From Sulfurospirillum diekertiae (GTDB lineage Bacteria > Campylobacterota > Campylobacteria > Campylobacterales > Sulfurospirillaceae), in assembly GCF_002309535.1 (NCBI RefSeq), contig NZ_CP023275.1, forward strand, positions 1,550,001 through 1,614,000: a DNA stretch of 64,000 nt, read 5' to 3'. The notes under the pieces were generated by a model, which was not told where the DNA came from, made no database searches, and saw only the letters and a program-made list of their open reading frames with translations. The position numbers were made by a program, and so were the translations under genes. Shown here piece after piece: positions 10,739-19,703 of this stretch (positions are counted from its first letter, which is position 1; every line of letters begins with the position of its first letter).

Positions 10739-12007
10739 TTACTCCTCAAGTCTTTCAATATGCGCACCTAAGTGTGAGAATTTACCTTCAAGATCTTCAT
10801 AACCACGATCAAGGTGATAGATTCGGTGAATTTTGGTTGTTCCCTCTGCCACAAGTGCCGCTAAAATAAGCGCTGAACTTGCGCGAAGATCGGTTGCCAT
10901 AACATCGGCAGCATTCAGTTTAGCTTTTCCCTCAACGGTGGCACTATGACCTTTAAGCTTAATGTTTGCCCCCATACGCGACAGTTCACTCACGTGCATA
11001 AAACGGTTTTCAAACAGGCGCTCATCAATAATACTCGTGCCTTTTGCTTGCGTACACAGTGCCATGAATTGCGCTTGAAGATCCGTTGGAAAACCTGGAT
11101 ACTCGGTTGTTTCAATGTCAGAAGGTAGAATTTTTTCACACGGATGAATGGTGAGAGTATCGTCTTTTTCATCGACCTTAAAACCCATCTGCTGAAGCTT
11201 CAAAATAACCGCATCCAAATGTCTAGGATTAACTTTTTTCAATGTGATTTTTGAGTTTGTAATAGCACCTGCGCACAAATAAGTACCAGCTTCAATACGA
11301 TCAGGAATGACACGAAAATCTTGAATATCTAAGAGCTTTCCACCACTACCTTGGATGATCAATTTTGAAGTTCCAATACCTTCAATACTCACACCAGATT
11401 CAGCTAAAACTTCGCACAATTGCACCACTTCTGGCTCTTTGGCAACATTAACCAGTGTCGTTACGCCATGCGCAAGTGCTGCTGCCATGATGATATTTTC
11501 ACTACCTGTCACTGTCACTTTATCAAAACTGATTGTTGTCCCTTTAAGCCCTTTAGGTGCTTTGGCCAAAACATACCCTTGTTTGATTTCAATGACAGCA
11601 CCCATTTTTTCTAACGCTTTTAAGTGCAGATCAATCGGGCGCTGACCAATAGCACATCCACCCGGAAGGGAGACTTCACAGTGACCAAAACGCGCTAAGA
11701 GTGGCCCTAGTGTTAAGATAGAAGCACGCATTTTACGTACAATGTCATAATTGGCACAGGCGGAATTAACCGTTGAAGCATCCACTTCAACAATATTTTT
11801 TTCTTTACATGTAAAGGTTGCACCTAAATTTGTAAGCAGTTGCAACAGTGTTTTCACATCGGCAACTTGAGGCATATTTGAAATTGTAATAGGTCGTTTT
11901 GAGAGGAGTGTTAACGCTAAAAGGGGAAGCGCGGCATTTTTTGCCCCAGAAATTGAGACAGAACCACTTAATTTTTGTTTCCCTTTGATCGCCAAATAAT
12001 ACATCAT
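10739..12007 (-). CDS. murA: UDP-N-acetylglucosamine 1-carboxyvinyltransferase
   Basis: Adds enolpyruvate to UDP-GlcNAc, the first committed step of peptidoglycan synthesis. K23 lies in SGAKNAALP. The catalytic, fosfomycin-reactive cysteine is C118 in [11 protein letters not shown], matching Cys115 of E. coli MurA. The EPSP-synthase fold repeats run the full 422 residues. An exact TTTACATGTAAA copy (11804-11815) is read as ATFTCKEKN close to the N-terminus. Two adjacent ATGs are possible starts. The gene is divergent from the PilZ gene at 12111. Confidence 0.96.
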   Translation of the reverse strand: MMYYLAIKGKQKLSGSVSISGAKNAALPLLALTLLSKRPITISNMPQVADVKTLLQLLTNLGATFTCKEKNIVEVDASTVNSACANYDIVRKMRASILTLGPLLARFGHCEVSLPGGCAIGQRPIDLHLKALEKMGAVIEIKQGYVLAKAPKGLKGTTISFDKVTVTGSENIIMAAALAHGVTTLVNVAKEPEVVQLCEVLAESGVSIEGIGTSKLIIQGSGGKLLDIQDFRVIPDRIEAGTYLCAGAITNSKITLKKVNPRHLDAVILKLQQMGFKVDEKDDTLTIHPCEKILPSDIETTEYPGFPTDLQAQFMALCTQAKGTSIIDERLFENRFMHVSELSRMGANIKLKGHSATVEGKAKLNAADVMATDLRASSALILAALVAEGTTKIHRIYHLDRGYEDLEGKFSHLGAHIERLEE

Positions 12008-12110
12008 TCATTGTTTCCTTTTAAAAGATTCAGTTATTGTAGTTAAAAAATGATTAAAATTCCTATGAATTTGGGTAGAATTTGAATTACTATGATTGTG
12101 AGGAATTCGG

Positions 12111-14012
12111 ATGCTTTTAGAACAGTTTTTGCATGAAACACGCTATCAATCTATTGCTCATCTCTATTTTGACGAAGTAAAATTAACCATTTTGGATCGC
12201 GTTAAAAAAGAACATACCTCTTTTCAATCGTTTGATCTGACCAAAGAGATCAAATTTGCCCCTGTTGCTGACATACTTTTCATTGAAATAGGCGATGGAA
12301 ATAAAGACAAACTCAAACTCCTTGTCAGCCTTTTTGCCAAACGTAAACCAATTATTGCCTATCTTTTTGCCGATGATGTGGAGAATAGACTCCTACTCAA
12401 ATTTGCATTGCATTTTGGGATTACCGATGTTTTACCGCTTAAAAATGAAGAAAATCTCCTCTTTTCAATCTTTTCCAAAAGTCCCAATAAACTCGACGAC
12501 AAACTTTTCACGTTTCAAAAAATTGAACTTGAGAAAAAAATTGAACATTTTTTCCCTTTTTTAGTATTTCAAGGCGAAACCCTAACGTATGCGAATGCCA
12601 AAGCAAAAATGCTTTATGAAACCAATGATCTGATGGCACTTCAAACAAAACTGAACCGTGACGAGGAGTTATGTGAAGCCCTGAAAGAAGATGGAGATGC
12701 ACAAGGAAGTATTGTCATTGAAACAGCTTCTGCTGCAAAAGAGATCTATCTTTGTGTCATCAAATCTTTTCCACAAAGTAGCGAAAAAATTGTCACCCTC
12801 ATCAATTATGAGCCTGAAAATGAGCCTAAAAACTGCTCTTCTATCATGAATCGTTTTGATTTTGTCGATAAACTCAAAGATCGTCTTGCACAACAAAGTG
12901 TTACACAAACGCCTATTTCTCTTATTTTTATTAATATTTCCAATCTGGATAAACTGAGCAAAACATTTACCAGCACAACACTCTATGATGCGTTCAAAAA
13001 TTTGATGCTTCAACTCTTTAAACTCAAAGAAGAGGGGCAAGAACTTATCCAATGGAGTCCTAATCTTTATATTTTAATGGGTGAAAAAGAGACTTTTGAA
13101 CACGCTTGCGATCAAACACGGTATATTCAACAAGAGCTTATTTCAGCGACTGCCAATGAAAAAATAACACCGATTATCCTCTCCTCAGCCTTCCAGATCG
13201 AAATGGATGATCTTAACGAAGTCATTGATTACATTGAAAAAATCAATACCAAAAATCTCTTGCCACATGATATTGAAAAAATAAAATATTATGAGCTTGA
13301 TTACCTTGATAATGTTATTGAAGAACAAGAGCAAATTTCTTATTTGATGCACAACTGTGTTAATAATAAAATTCCTATCAAACTGCTCAATATCTACAAA
13401 GGTTTGTGCATTAACACCAATTCAGCCATCATAAAAATAGCCCAAGACAGCTACCAAATGAGCTGCGAAAACCTTCAAGGCTACGCAATGCAACTCGAAG
13501 GAGAAACCGTCCTTCAAGCGCCCAATTTTCCAAAAGACATCAAAGCTGAAATCTCTTTGGTTGATATTAAACGCTCACTGGTCATCATTAAAAATCTCAA
13601 GTTTTTAGCCTCAAGCGCCAACAACAGGCAACATACGCGTGTTCAGACTAACGTACGAACACCTGTTCTCATCAAATACGCCCATCGCTCTTCCGCGCAA
13701 GGCGAGATTATCGACATCTCCGTTAATTCTATCGCGATGAAAGTCACCAAATCTTTCCGCGAAGAAGAGATGATGAGTCAATATGTACGACTCAATTTTT
13801 CACTCCCATGCGAAGAGGGTGAAAATGGATATGTCATCATGGATATTGAGGCAAAAGTAACCTATATAGGGCACACCGATGAATATACAAAAATTGTTGT
13901 CTCTCTCGAAAACCTGCCAAAACCTTATGATGACTATTTGCTTCGTTACATGTACACGCGTCAAAAAGAGCTTATTTCAGAGATCAGAAGAGCAACCAAA
14001 GCGTATAACTAG
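12111..14012 (+). CDS. PilZ-domain protein with degenerate receiver-like and GGDEF-like regions
   Basis: A cytoplasmic 633-residue protein. Residues about 1-140 resemble a receiver fold but I see no clear phosphoacceptor set. Residues about 240-400 (MNRFDFVDKLKDRLAQ, ISLIFINISNLDKLSK) follow the layout of a GGDEF domain without the GGDEF signature, so cyclase activity is not expected. From about 505 a PilZ domain begins with RQHTR (RxxxR). DISVNSIAMK near 534 stands in for the usual (D/N)xSxxG with a serine where glycine is normal. It probably reads c-di-GMP and passes the signal to motility or surface functions. The start has a GAGGAATT ribosome site. No close neighbour shares its strand except abiH, which looks imported. 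Confidence 0.75.
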   Translation: MLLEQFLHETRYQSIAHLYFDEVKLTILDRVKKEHTSFQSFDLTKEIKFAPVADILFIEIGDGNKDKLKLLVSLFAKRKPIIAYLFADDVENRLLLKFALHFGITDVLPLKNEENLLFSIFSKSPNKLDDKLFTFQKIELEKKIEHFFPFLVFQGETLTYANAKAKMLYETNDLMALQTKLNRDEELCEALKEDGDAQGSIVIETASAAKEIYLCVIKSFPQSSEKIVTLINYEPENEPKNCSSIMNRFDFVDKLKDRLAQQSVTQTPISLIFINISNLDKLSKTFTSTTLYDAFKNLMLQLFKLKEEGQELIQWSPNLYILMGEKETFEHACDQTRYIQQELISATANEKITPIILSSAFQIEMDDLNEVIDYIEKINTKNLLPHDIEKIKYYELDYLDNVIEEQEQISYLMHNCVNNKIPIKLLNIYKGLCINTNSAIIKIAQDSYQMSCENLQGYAMQLEGETVLQAPNFPKDIKAEISLVDIKRSLVIIKNLKFLASSANNRQHTRVQTNVRTPVLIKYAHRSSAQGEIIDISVNSIAMKVTKSFREEEMMSQYVRLNFSLPCEEGENGYVIMDIEAKVTYIGHTDEYTKIVVSLENLPKPYDDYLLRYMYTRQKELISEIRRATKAYN

Positions 14013-14014
14013 GC

Positions 14015-14026
14015 TTTACATGTAAA
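14015..14026. repeat. Intergenic copy of the TTTACATGTAAA palindrome
   Basis: A full CTTTACATGTAAAG copy (14014-14027) lies two bases after the stop of the PilZ gene and 22 bases before the AbiH-type gene. It is one of the 20 exact cores counted in this window. Confidence 0.9.
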
Positions 14027-14048
14027 GATTTTTAAACATAGGAAAAAC

Positions 14049-14861
14049 ATGAAAATTATGATTATTGGAAATGGTTTTGATTTAAATTTAGGACTAAAAA
14101 CCAGTTACTCAGATTTTATTTCAAGTGATTTTTTTAAATCTTTAGTAGCAGAGAATAATTCATTAGCAGTCTATTTAGCGAAACAAAATGAACTCAATAA
14201 CTGGGTTGATATTGAACAAGAAATAACAAAATATTCTACGCAAGTTCAAGCTCAAGATACAGAAGTTGAAAATGACTTTGAAGCATTAAAAACTGCGTTA
14301 ATGGCTTATTTGAAGGAAGCTCAAGAAGGAGAAATAAACCACGAATCTAAAGCATTTCAAATGATGAGAAATGAAATTGCAACAACAGATAAAATATATA
14401 ATTTTAACTATACTAATTCTATTTTTAGAGTTGCAGAGATGCTAAAGATCGATATAGCAGTAAAAAGAAAACATTTTTATATTCACGGATCAATTGAAAA
14501 CAAAGATATTATTTTTGGTGTTGAAGATACTGCAAAAGTCCATAAAAAGCATAAATTTTTCAAAAAATCTCATAACGAGAACTTTGGCAAATCAGACATT
14601 ATGAACTTCCTTAATATGAATAACGATTTAGTTGTATTTGGACATTCTTTTGGAATAACAGATAGCTCCTATTTTGCAGATTATATTCATGAACTATCTA
14701 TCATAAAAAATAAAGAAAATCCTGAATTGAAATTTTTTCATTATGGAAAACAAGGTTATAAAGAGCTTATGGCAATGCTTGATGAATATACTTTTGATAA
14801 CGTATCAAAATTTAAAACTTATATCAACCTTATTACATGTGATTCATCAAAAAACAATTGA
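14049..14861 (+). CDS. AbiH-family phage abortive-infection protein
   Basis: The 270-residue protein opens with IIGNGFDLNLGLKTSYSDF, the AbiH signature. It continues with NWVDIEQEI, then NFNYTNS (about 117), a YIHGS segment (about 144), and GHSFGITDSSYF (about 197). These are the conserved blocks I associate with the AbiH family. AbiH is known from Lactococcus as an abortive-infection phage defence. The biochemical mechanism is not settled to my knowledge. Codon use is visibly more A+T-rich than the neighbours, and the gene stands alone between a housekeeping-like gene and the lar operon, both pointing to horizontal transfer. It ends 8 bases from the convergent larB. Confidence 0.82.
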   Translation: MKIMIIGNGFDLNLGLKTSYSDFISSDFFKSLVAENNSLAVYLAKQNELNNWVDIEQEITKYSTQVQAQDTEVENDFEALKTALMAYLKEAQEGEINHESKAFQMMRNEIATTDKIYNFNYTNSIFRVAEMLKIDIAVKRKHFYIHGSIENKDIIFGVEDTAKVHKKHKFFKKSHNENFGKSDIMNFLNMNNDLVVFGHSFGITDSSYFADYIHELSIIKNKENPELKFFHYGKQGYKELMAMLDEYTFDNVSKFKTYINLITCDSSKNN

Positions 14862-14868
14862 CCTTTTT

Positions 14869-15615
14869 TCAAAGATGGTTAATGATACTCGCATTATATG
14901 CCGCTCCAAAGCCATTGTCGATGTTGACAACACTCACACCGCTCGCACAGCTATTAAGCATGGAAAGAAGTGCAGCCACACCTCCAAAGCTGGCACCGTA
15001 ACCTACGCTGGTAGGAACAGCGATGACGGGTTTATCAACTAAGCCACCAATGACACTCGCAAGTGCACCTTCCATTCCAGCGATGACAATAACCACTTTA
15101 GCATTTTGGATATCATCTAGGTGAGCAAACAAACGGTGAATCCCCGCCACGCCGACATCAACAATTTTTTTGACATGGTTGCCTAAAATACGTGCTGTCT
15201 CGTAGGCTTCTTCCACCACATAAAGATCCGATGTTCCAGCAGCTATGATGGCGATGTAACTCTCTGGTGGCGTCATGATTTCTCGCTCAATGGTGATGGT
15301 TCGACCCATCACATTGTACTTTGCCTCAGGGGCAATGCCAAGAACGGCTTCATAGGCTTTTTCATTGGTGCGTGTAATGAGAATGTTATTGTCACGATCA
15401 AGAAGTTTTTGCGTAATTTGAGCAATCTGCTCGGGTGTTTTACTCTCACCATAGATGACTTCAGGATACCCCAAACGAATGCCACGGTGATGATCTATTT
15501 TTGCAAAATCCAACTCTTCAAACGGTTCTGCTTTGATCTTTTTGAGTGCATCTTTAATGCTCACATCACCCTTTTTAACCGCTTCTAAAAGCTTTTCTAT
15601 TCCTTGTCCACACAT
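14869..15615 (-). CDS. larB: Nickel-pincer cofactor biosynthesis protein LarB
   Basis: Carboxylates and hydrolyses nicotinic acid adenine dinucleotide to start synthesis of the nickel-pincer nucleotide used by LarA. The C-terminal half looks like a PurE-type carboxylase core (GVAGIHRLFAH, IAGMEGALASVIGGL, PTSVGYGASFGG). The N-terminal GDVSIKDALKKIK and LDFAKIDHHRGIRLGYPEVIYGE are LarB hallmarks, and the length is normal (248). It is the last gene of the larA-larC-larE-larB unit, one base after larE. It converges with abiH without room for a strong terminator. Confidence 0.93.
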   Translation of the reverse strand: MCGQGIEKLLEAVKKGDVSIKDALKKIKAEPFEELDFAKIDHHRGIRLGYPEVIYGESKTPEQIAQITQKLLDRDNNILITRTNEKAYEAVLGIAPEAKYNVMGRTITIEREIMTPPESYIAIIAAGTSDLYVVEEAYETARILGNHVKKIVDVGVAGIHRLFAHLDDIQNAKVVIVIAGMEGALASVIGGLVDKPVIAVPTSVGYGASFGGVAALLSMLNSCASGVSVVNIDNGFGAAYNASIINHL

Positions 15616-15616
15616 A

Positions 15617-16426
15617 TCATACCTTTTCCAAAATGGTTAATGACTCTGCAATCGAACCATGTCGATAGCCTTCAAGATCTAACGTTACATGTAAAAATCC
15701 AAGCGATTTAAGGTGCTCCGTTACATCGTTTAAATGGTGATCATTCAAAAGGCGAAGAGCCTCATTTTGAGGCATTTCGATACGTGCCAAGCCATCTTCG
15801 TAGCGAACACGCATTTGGGGATACCCTTGTGCAATCATATACGCTTCTGCACGACCTACCATCGTGAGTGCTCCTTCAACAATAGGCTTATCATACGCAA
15901 ACCGAGTCAATAAACACGCATAAGATGGCTTGTCCCATGTACTCAGCCCAAGTTCTTGTGAAAGAGAGCGAATCTCTTTTTTACTCAATCCTGCATCCAA
16001 AAGAGGTGTTTTAATACCAAGTTCTCCAAGAGCAACACGTCCGGGGCGATACTCTAAGGTATCATCCACGTTACTACCCTCTGCGATGGCACTAAAATCA
16101 TGTTCTGTTGCAAAAGAACTTAAAGAAGAGAATAGGGCATGTTTACAAAGATAACATCTGTTTTCAGGATTATGGCGAATGGCATCAATCCAAGGCTTTT
16201 CTATCACCAAATGCGAAACGCCAATTTCCTTGGCAACTCGTCTGGCATCATTAATTTCCCATGCGGCAATATACGGAGTCGAAACGGTGATAGCCAAAGC
16301 ATTAGATCCTAAAATATCATATGCAGTTTTAAGTAAAAAGCTACTATCAACACCCCCAGAAAATGCCACAATAAGACGTTCATAGGAAGCAATAATCTCT
16401 TTCAAATGTTCATATTTTTGAGTCAT
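15617..16426 (-). CDS. larE: Sacrificial sulfur transferase LarE
   Basis: ATP-dependent enzyme that donates sulfur to the pyridinium biscarboxylate precursor in nickel-pincer cofactor synthesis. It has a PP-loop AFSGGVDSSFLL (residues 21-32) and a CYLC pair at C91/C94. C171 in KPSYACLLTRF is equivalent to the sacrificial Cys176 of the Lactiplantibacillus enzyme. It has 269 residues. It overlaps larC by 17 bases and abuts larB. Whether C171 is consumed stoichiometrically or recharged through C91/C94 cannot be decided here. The near palindrome copy at 15685-15694 encodes FLHVTLD. Confidence 0.93.
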   Translation of the reverse strand: MTQKYEHLKEIIASYERLIVAFSGGVDSSFLLKTAYDILGSNALAITVSTPYIAAWEINDARRVAKEIGVSHLVIEKPWIDAIRHNPENRCYLCKHALFSSLSSFATEHDFSAIAEGSNVDDTLEYRPGRVALGELGIKTPLLDAGLSKKEIRSLSQELGLSTWDKPSYACLLTRFAYDKPIVEGALTMVGRAEAYMIAQGYPQMRVRYEDGLARIEMPQNEALRLLNDHHLNDVTEHLKSLGFLHVTLDLEGYRHGSIAESLTILEKV

Positions 16427-17621
16427 CTTGTCTCTCTTTCATTGCAACGGTTACGCTCTCATAAATCTTCAAAATTGGTACATTATGGTTGAGAGCAGCT
16501 TGTTTACACTCTTCATATTCTGCTTTGTATTTGAGCATTTTTTCATGCGCAAAGACACATTTCACGCTTATCTCACCATACGGTGTTAGAACTCGTTGCA
16601 TCTCACGCTCTAACATGACTTTTTGAACAAGCGAACGTCTAAGCCCGATAGAAGAGGTCTCGGCAAAAATAATCTCCATCGCTTCCGCCTCTTTTTCTTG
16701 TCCAACCAAAACGCTCAGTTTCACACCCAAACGATTTTTCTTAGTTGTAATAGCGGTTGTATAAACATCTTTAGCACCCGCTTCAAAAAGTTTCTCTTGT
16801 ACATATGAGAGTATTTCAGGGCTCATGTCATCAATGTTGGTCTCTAACACAACCTCTTCAGAAAAAGCGACTTTTTCCTCGACTTCACCTAAAAAAACAC
16901 GCAACACATTGGGAATATCAAACTCTTTATGCCCGATGCCATACCCAATTTTTTCAATCGTCAAAGAGGGCATTTTTTCATACATATCCACATTGGCTTT
17001 GATGATCGCTGCACCCGTAGGCGTCGTTGTTTCAAATGGCACACGACCCAACGTTACAGGTACATTGTGTAAAATCTCAAGCGTTGCGGGAGCAGGTACT
17101 GGAAGAGTGCCATGCGCGCACTGCACAAACCCACCGCCTAGCTCAATTTTTGAAGCCATAATCTTCTTTACATGTAAAGCTTCCAAACAGATTGCAGCAC
17201 CCACAATATCGACGATGGAATCAACGGCACCCACTTCATGAAAGCCTACATTTTGTGGCTCTTTTCCATGAATTTTTCCCTCAGCCAAAGCTACCATCCA
17301 AAACATCTTCAGACTTCGTTCTTTAATGCTTGGAGAAAGCGTACTGTTGTTAATGATCGCTTCAATACTTTTAAACGTTCGATGTTCATGATGATGTGGG
17401 CTGACATGCCATTGAGGTGTGAGTTTGACGGTTACTTTTGTCCCGCTAATGCCCATTTTACTAGCTTTTTGAATCACCAATTCAAAAGCAGAATCCAAAG
17501 AAAGTTTTGAGAGTTCTTGTCTGAGATAGGCTTCTTCCACACCCACATCAAGAAGTGCACCAAGATTCATATCGCCGCTGATACCGCTAAAGCAGTCATA
17601 GTACAAAACTCTCATCATCAA
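16410..17621 (-). CDS. larC: Nickel insertion protein LarC (single undivided ORF)
   Basis: CTP-dependent cyclometallase that places nickel in the pincer cofactor. Begins MRVLYYDCFSGISGDMNLGALLDVGV, followed by the typical histidine cluster (HVSPHHHEHRTF). The C-terminal domain is VVLETNIDDMSPEILSYVQEKLFEAGA. In Lactiplantibacillus LarC is made from two frames by programmed frameshifting. Here 403 residues are read in one continuous frame. Three base-adjacent ATG codons allow small start variation. The exact palindrome at 17167-17178 is read as EALHVKKIMA. It lies between larA (4 bases away) and larE (overlap). Confidence 0.94.
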   Translation of the reverse strand: MMMRVLYYDCFSGISGDMNLGALLDVGVEEAYLRQELSKLSLDSAFELVIQKASKMGISGTKVTVKLTPQWHVSPHHHEHRTFKSIEAIINNSTLSPSIKERSLKMFWMVALAEGKIHGKEPQNVGFHEVGAVDSIVDIVGAAICLEALHVKKIMASKIELGGGFVQCAHGTLPVPAPATLEILHNVPVTLGRVPFETTTPTGAAIIKANVDMYEKMPSLTIEKIGYGIGHKEFDIPNVLRVFLGEVEEKVAFSEEVVLETNIDDMSPEILSYVQEKLFEAGAKDVYTTAITTKKNRLGVKLSVLVGQEKEAEAMEIIFAETSSIGLRRSLVQKVMLEREMQRVLTPYGEISVKCVFAHEKMLKYKAEYEECKQAALNHNVPILKIYESVTVAMKERQDDSKI

Positions 17622-17624
17622 TCC

Positions 17625-18884
17625 TTATTGAGTGACCAATTTTGGAACGGTAATTGAACCAAAAGGAAGCACGATAATACTTGCATTTTCACCTTTTTCT
17701 TTAATGGCGTCAGCAAGAGCCACATGCAAATCATGGTATGGTTTTAAATGTACTGCTTTCATCTCTTCATCGCTCAGTTCGCTTACCGCCCAACTTTGCG
17801 CCCAAAGGTTAATTTCTGCCATTTTAGCCGCTTTGTGGTAACCCAGCTTATAGCCACATTTGATTTTATCCAACACCGCTTGAGCAGAGTGAGCAGAGCT
17901 CATCAATTTAAAAAATCCTTCTTCACCAATACCAGTACGGCATTTTGCCACCATAATGAGAATACCTTTATCTTTAAGCGCTAATTTTCCATTGTCAAGT
18001 GCTTTTTGAGACTGATAAAGGTCAATGTCCATAGGATAGGGGGCTACAGAGATAACAATGTCCGCTTTTTGAGGAATATTGACACAAAAAACTTCATCCG
18101 CTTTATCAATAGCCGCATAGAATGAATCGCTAAGATCGCCCGCAGTAACCGCGCAAATGTCATGATCACTATCCAAAACAGTCATAATGGCAAAGACATC
18201 AATATGTTGAAGTACACCCATTGCATCCATCATATCTTCATGTACAGGATTGCCTTTTAGACTGAGTGCTTGCGCATTGGGATGTAGGGCTAAGAGATGG
18301 TTTTGTTGAATTGTATCGTACGCCGCAACACCCGGTAAAAACGCTTTTCGTCCACCCGTATAGCCTGCAAAATAATGTGGTTCAACCGAGCCAATCGCAC
18401 ATACTTTTTTAGCTTCCGCAACGATTTTATTGAGATACATCTCTGTGCCGTTGGTAGATTTACCAAGATAAATCATTGCATCATTGCGTGAATCATGGCT
18501 CCAGAGACGATCTTTTGCCTTTAAATCTTCATAAATCTCTTTACCCAAGATAAAATGCCACTCTTCCTCACTTGGCGCTCTATGACACCCCGTTGCAACG
18601 ATAAAATAAATATCTTTATCTTTAATTTTGGGATAAATGCGCGCTAAAACTTTACGCGTTGGAGTAGGGCGTGTACCATCATTGACAATAAAAACGATAC
18701 GTTCTTTTGTATCACAAAAATGATCAAAACTCTCCTTACCAAGAGGATGGGCTAATGCTTCATCAATCGCTTTATTGTAATCAATTTTGGGAACACTATT
18801 TGGATTATACACACCCACTAACTGTTTATCGTTAATATCCAACTCAAATTTTTCGTCTTTTCCGTAGCCAACACTAACTTTCAT
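17625..18884 (-). CDS. larA: Nickel-pincer-dependent lactate racemase family protein LarA
   Basis: The family interconverts D- and L-lactate or related 2-hydroxyacids using a covalently bound nickel-pincer nucleotide. K180 in HYFAGYTGGRKAF is the expected cofactor-attachment lysine (Lys184 in Lactiplantibacillus). H170 and H196 have the matching 10 and 26 residue spacing, so they fit catalytic and nickel-ligand histidines. H101 in GCHRAPSEEE is the likely second catalytic base. Length 419 is normal. It is the first gene of the lar operon. The family contains racemases and epimerases for other hydroxyacids, so lactate as substrate is inferred from the genes alone. Confidence 0.92.
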   Translation of the reverse strand: MKVSVGYGKDEKFELDINDKQLVGVYNPNSVPKIDYNKAIDEALAHPLGKESFDHFCDTKERIVFIVNDGTRPTPTRKVLARIYPKIKDKDIYFIVATGCHRAPSEEEWHFILGKEIYEDLKAKDRLWSHDSRNDAMIYLGKSTNGTEMYLNKIVAEAKKVCAIGSVEPHYFAGYTGGRKAFLPGVAAYDTIQQNHLLALHPNAQALSLKGNPVHEDMMDAMGVLQHIDVFAIMTVLDSDHDICAVTAGDLSDSFYAAIDKADEVFCVNIPQKADIVISVAPYPMDIDLYQSQKALDNGKLALKDKGILIMVAKCRTGIGEEGFFKLMSSAHSAQAVLDKIKCGYKLGYHKAAKMAEINLWAQSWAVSELSDEEMKAVHLKPYHDLHVALADAIKEKGENASIIVLPFGSITVPKLVTQ

Positions 18885-18983
18885 ACATTATCCTTTATCA
18901 CCGTTTATATATTTTAAAACTTGTTACATTAAATCAACAACACACATTATTTCGAACAATTAAAACAATATAATCTTTTATTT

Positions 18984-18998
18984 GTGATATTTTATCAC
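18984..18998. promoter_or_regulatory. Inverted repeat GTGATA-TTT-TATCAC upstream of larA
   Basis: Perfect 6-base arms around TTT, about 100 bases before the larA start, inside a very A+T-rich 245-base stretch. It resembles Crp/Fnr-type half-sites (TGAT/ATCA) with a one-base-longer spacer. It is a candidate operator for larA. No regulator gene is adjacent. Confidence 0.4.
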
Positions 18999-19093
18999 CG
19001 ATAAAACAAAAAAGTAAAAATTTTATCAAAAAAAAATCAGAGACAGAAATTCCAAATAGATTTTGATAAAATTTTAATAGTCAAAGAACACGA

Positions 19094-19111
19094 GAGAGCC
19101 TAGCGGCTCTC
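19094..19111 (-). terminator. Hairpin terminator after the fumarase genes
   Basis: GAGAGCC (19094-19100), loop TAGC, GGCTCTC (19105-19111), located 19 bases past the stop of the fumarase beta gene on the minus strand. The following T-run is weak. Confidence 0.6.
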
Positions 19112-19129
19112 ATCTTCATAATGAAGGTC

Positions 19130-19693
19130 CTATGAGAACACTTCGTATTGTGCACGACCCATTTTGTAAAGATCAGCACCAAATGTATCGTTAATAACTG
19201 TTAATGGGAAATCAACCACTTCAAGTCTTCTAATAGCTTCTGGTCCCAATTCTGGATATGCAATGACTTCAGCTTTTTTAATTTGACGAGCAAGAAGTGC
19301 GCCCGCACCACCTGTTGCACCAAAATAAATAGCTTTAGATTTTACACAGGCATCTAAAACTTCTTGACTACGTTTACCTTTGCCGATCATGCCTTTAAGA
19401 CCTTGCTCATTAATGAGTTTTGGTGAGTATGAGTCCATTCTGTATGATGTTGTAGGACCTGCACTACCGATTGGATCACCTGGTTTTGGAGGAGTTGGTC
19501 CAACAAAATAGATTACCGCGCCTTTCATATCGAAAGGAAGTGCTTGTCCTGCATCTAAAAGATCAACTAATTTTTTGTGTGCTGCATCACGTGCTGTATA
19601 GACAACACCTGTTAAATAAACAATATCGCCCGCTTTAAGTTGTACTACATCTGCTTCACTCAGTGGTGCTGTTAAATGATAAGTTTTGCTCAT
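19130..19693 (-). CDS. Class I fumarate hydratase, beta subunit (FumA C-terminal type)
   Basis: Small subunit (187 residues) of the two-subunit iron-sulfur hydro-lyase that interconverts fumarate and malate. It carries GDIVYLTGVVYTARDAAHK, GPTPPKPGDPIGSAGPTTSYRMD, FGATGGAGALLA and VNDTFGADLY-like blocks of the FumA C-terminal domain. L-tartrate dehydratase TtdB is a close alternative. The lengths here (283 + 187) fit the split fumarases better than TtdAB (about 303 + 201). It lies 10 bases after the alpha gene, with a dicarboxylate transporter upstream. Confidence 0.85.
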   Translation of the reverse strand: MSKTYHLTAPLSEADVVQLKAGDIVYLTGVVYTARDAAHKKLVDLLDAGQALPFDMKGAVIYFVGPTPPKPGDPIGSAGPTTSYRMDSYSPKLINEQGLKGMIGKGKRSQEVLDACVKSKAIYFGATGGAGALLARQIKKAEVIAYPELGPEAIRRLEVVDFPLTVINDTFGADLYKMGRAQYEVFS

Positions 19694-19703
19694 AATTTTC
19701 TCC

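Noticed and set aside
16410..17621. Frameshift in larC as in Lactiplantibacillus
   Set aside because: The frame is continuous over 403 codons and both halves are present.
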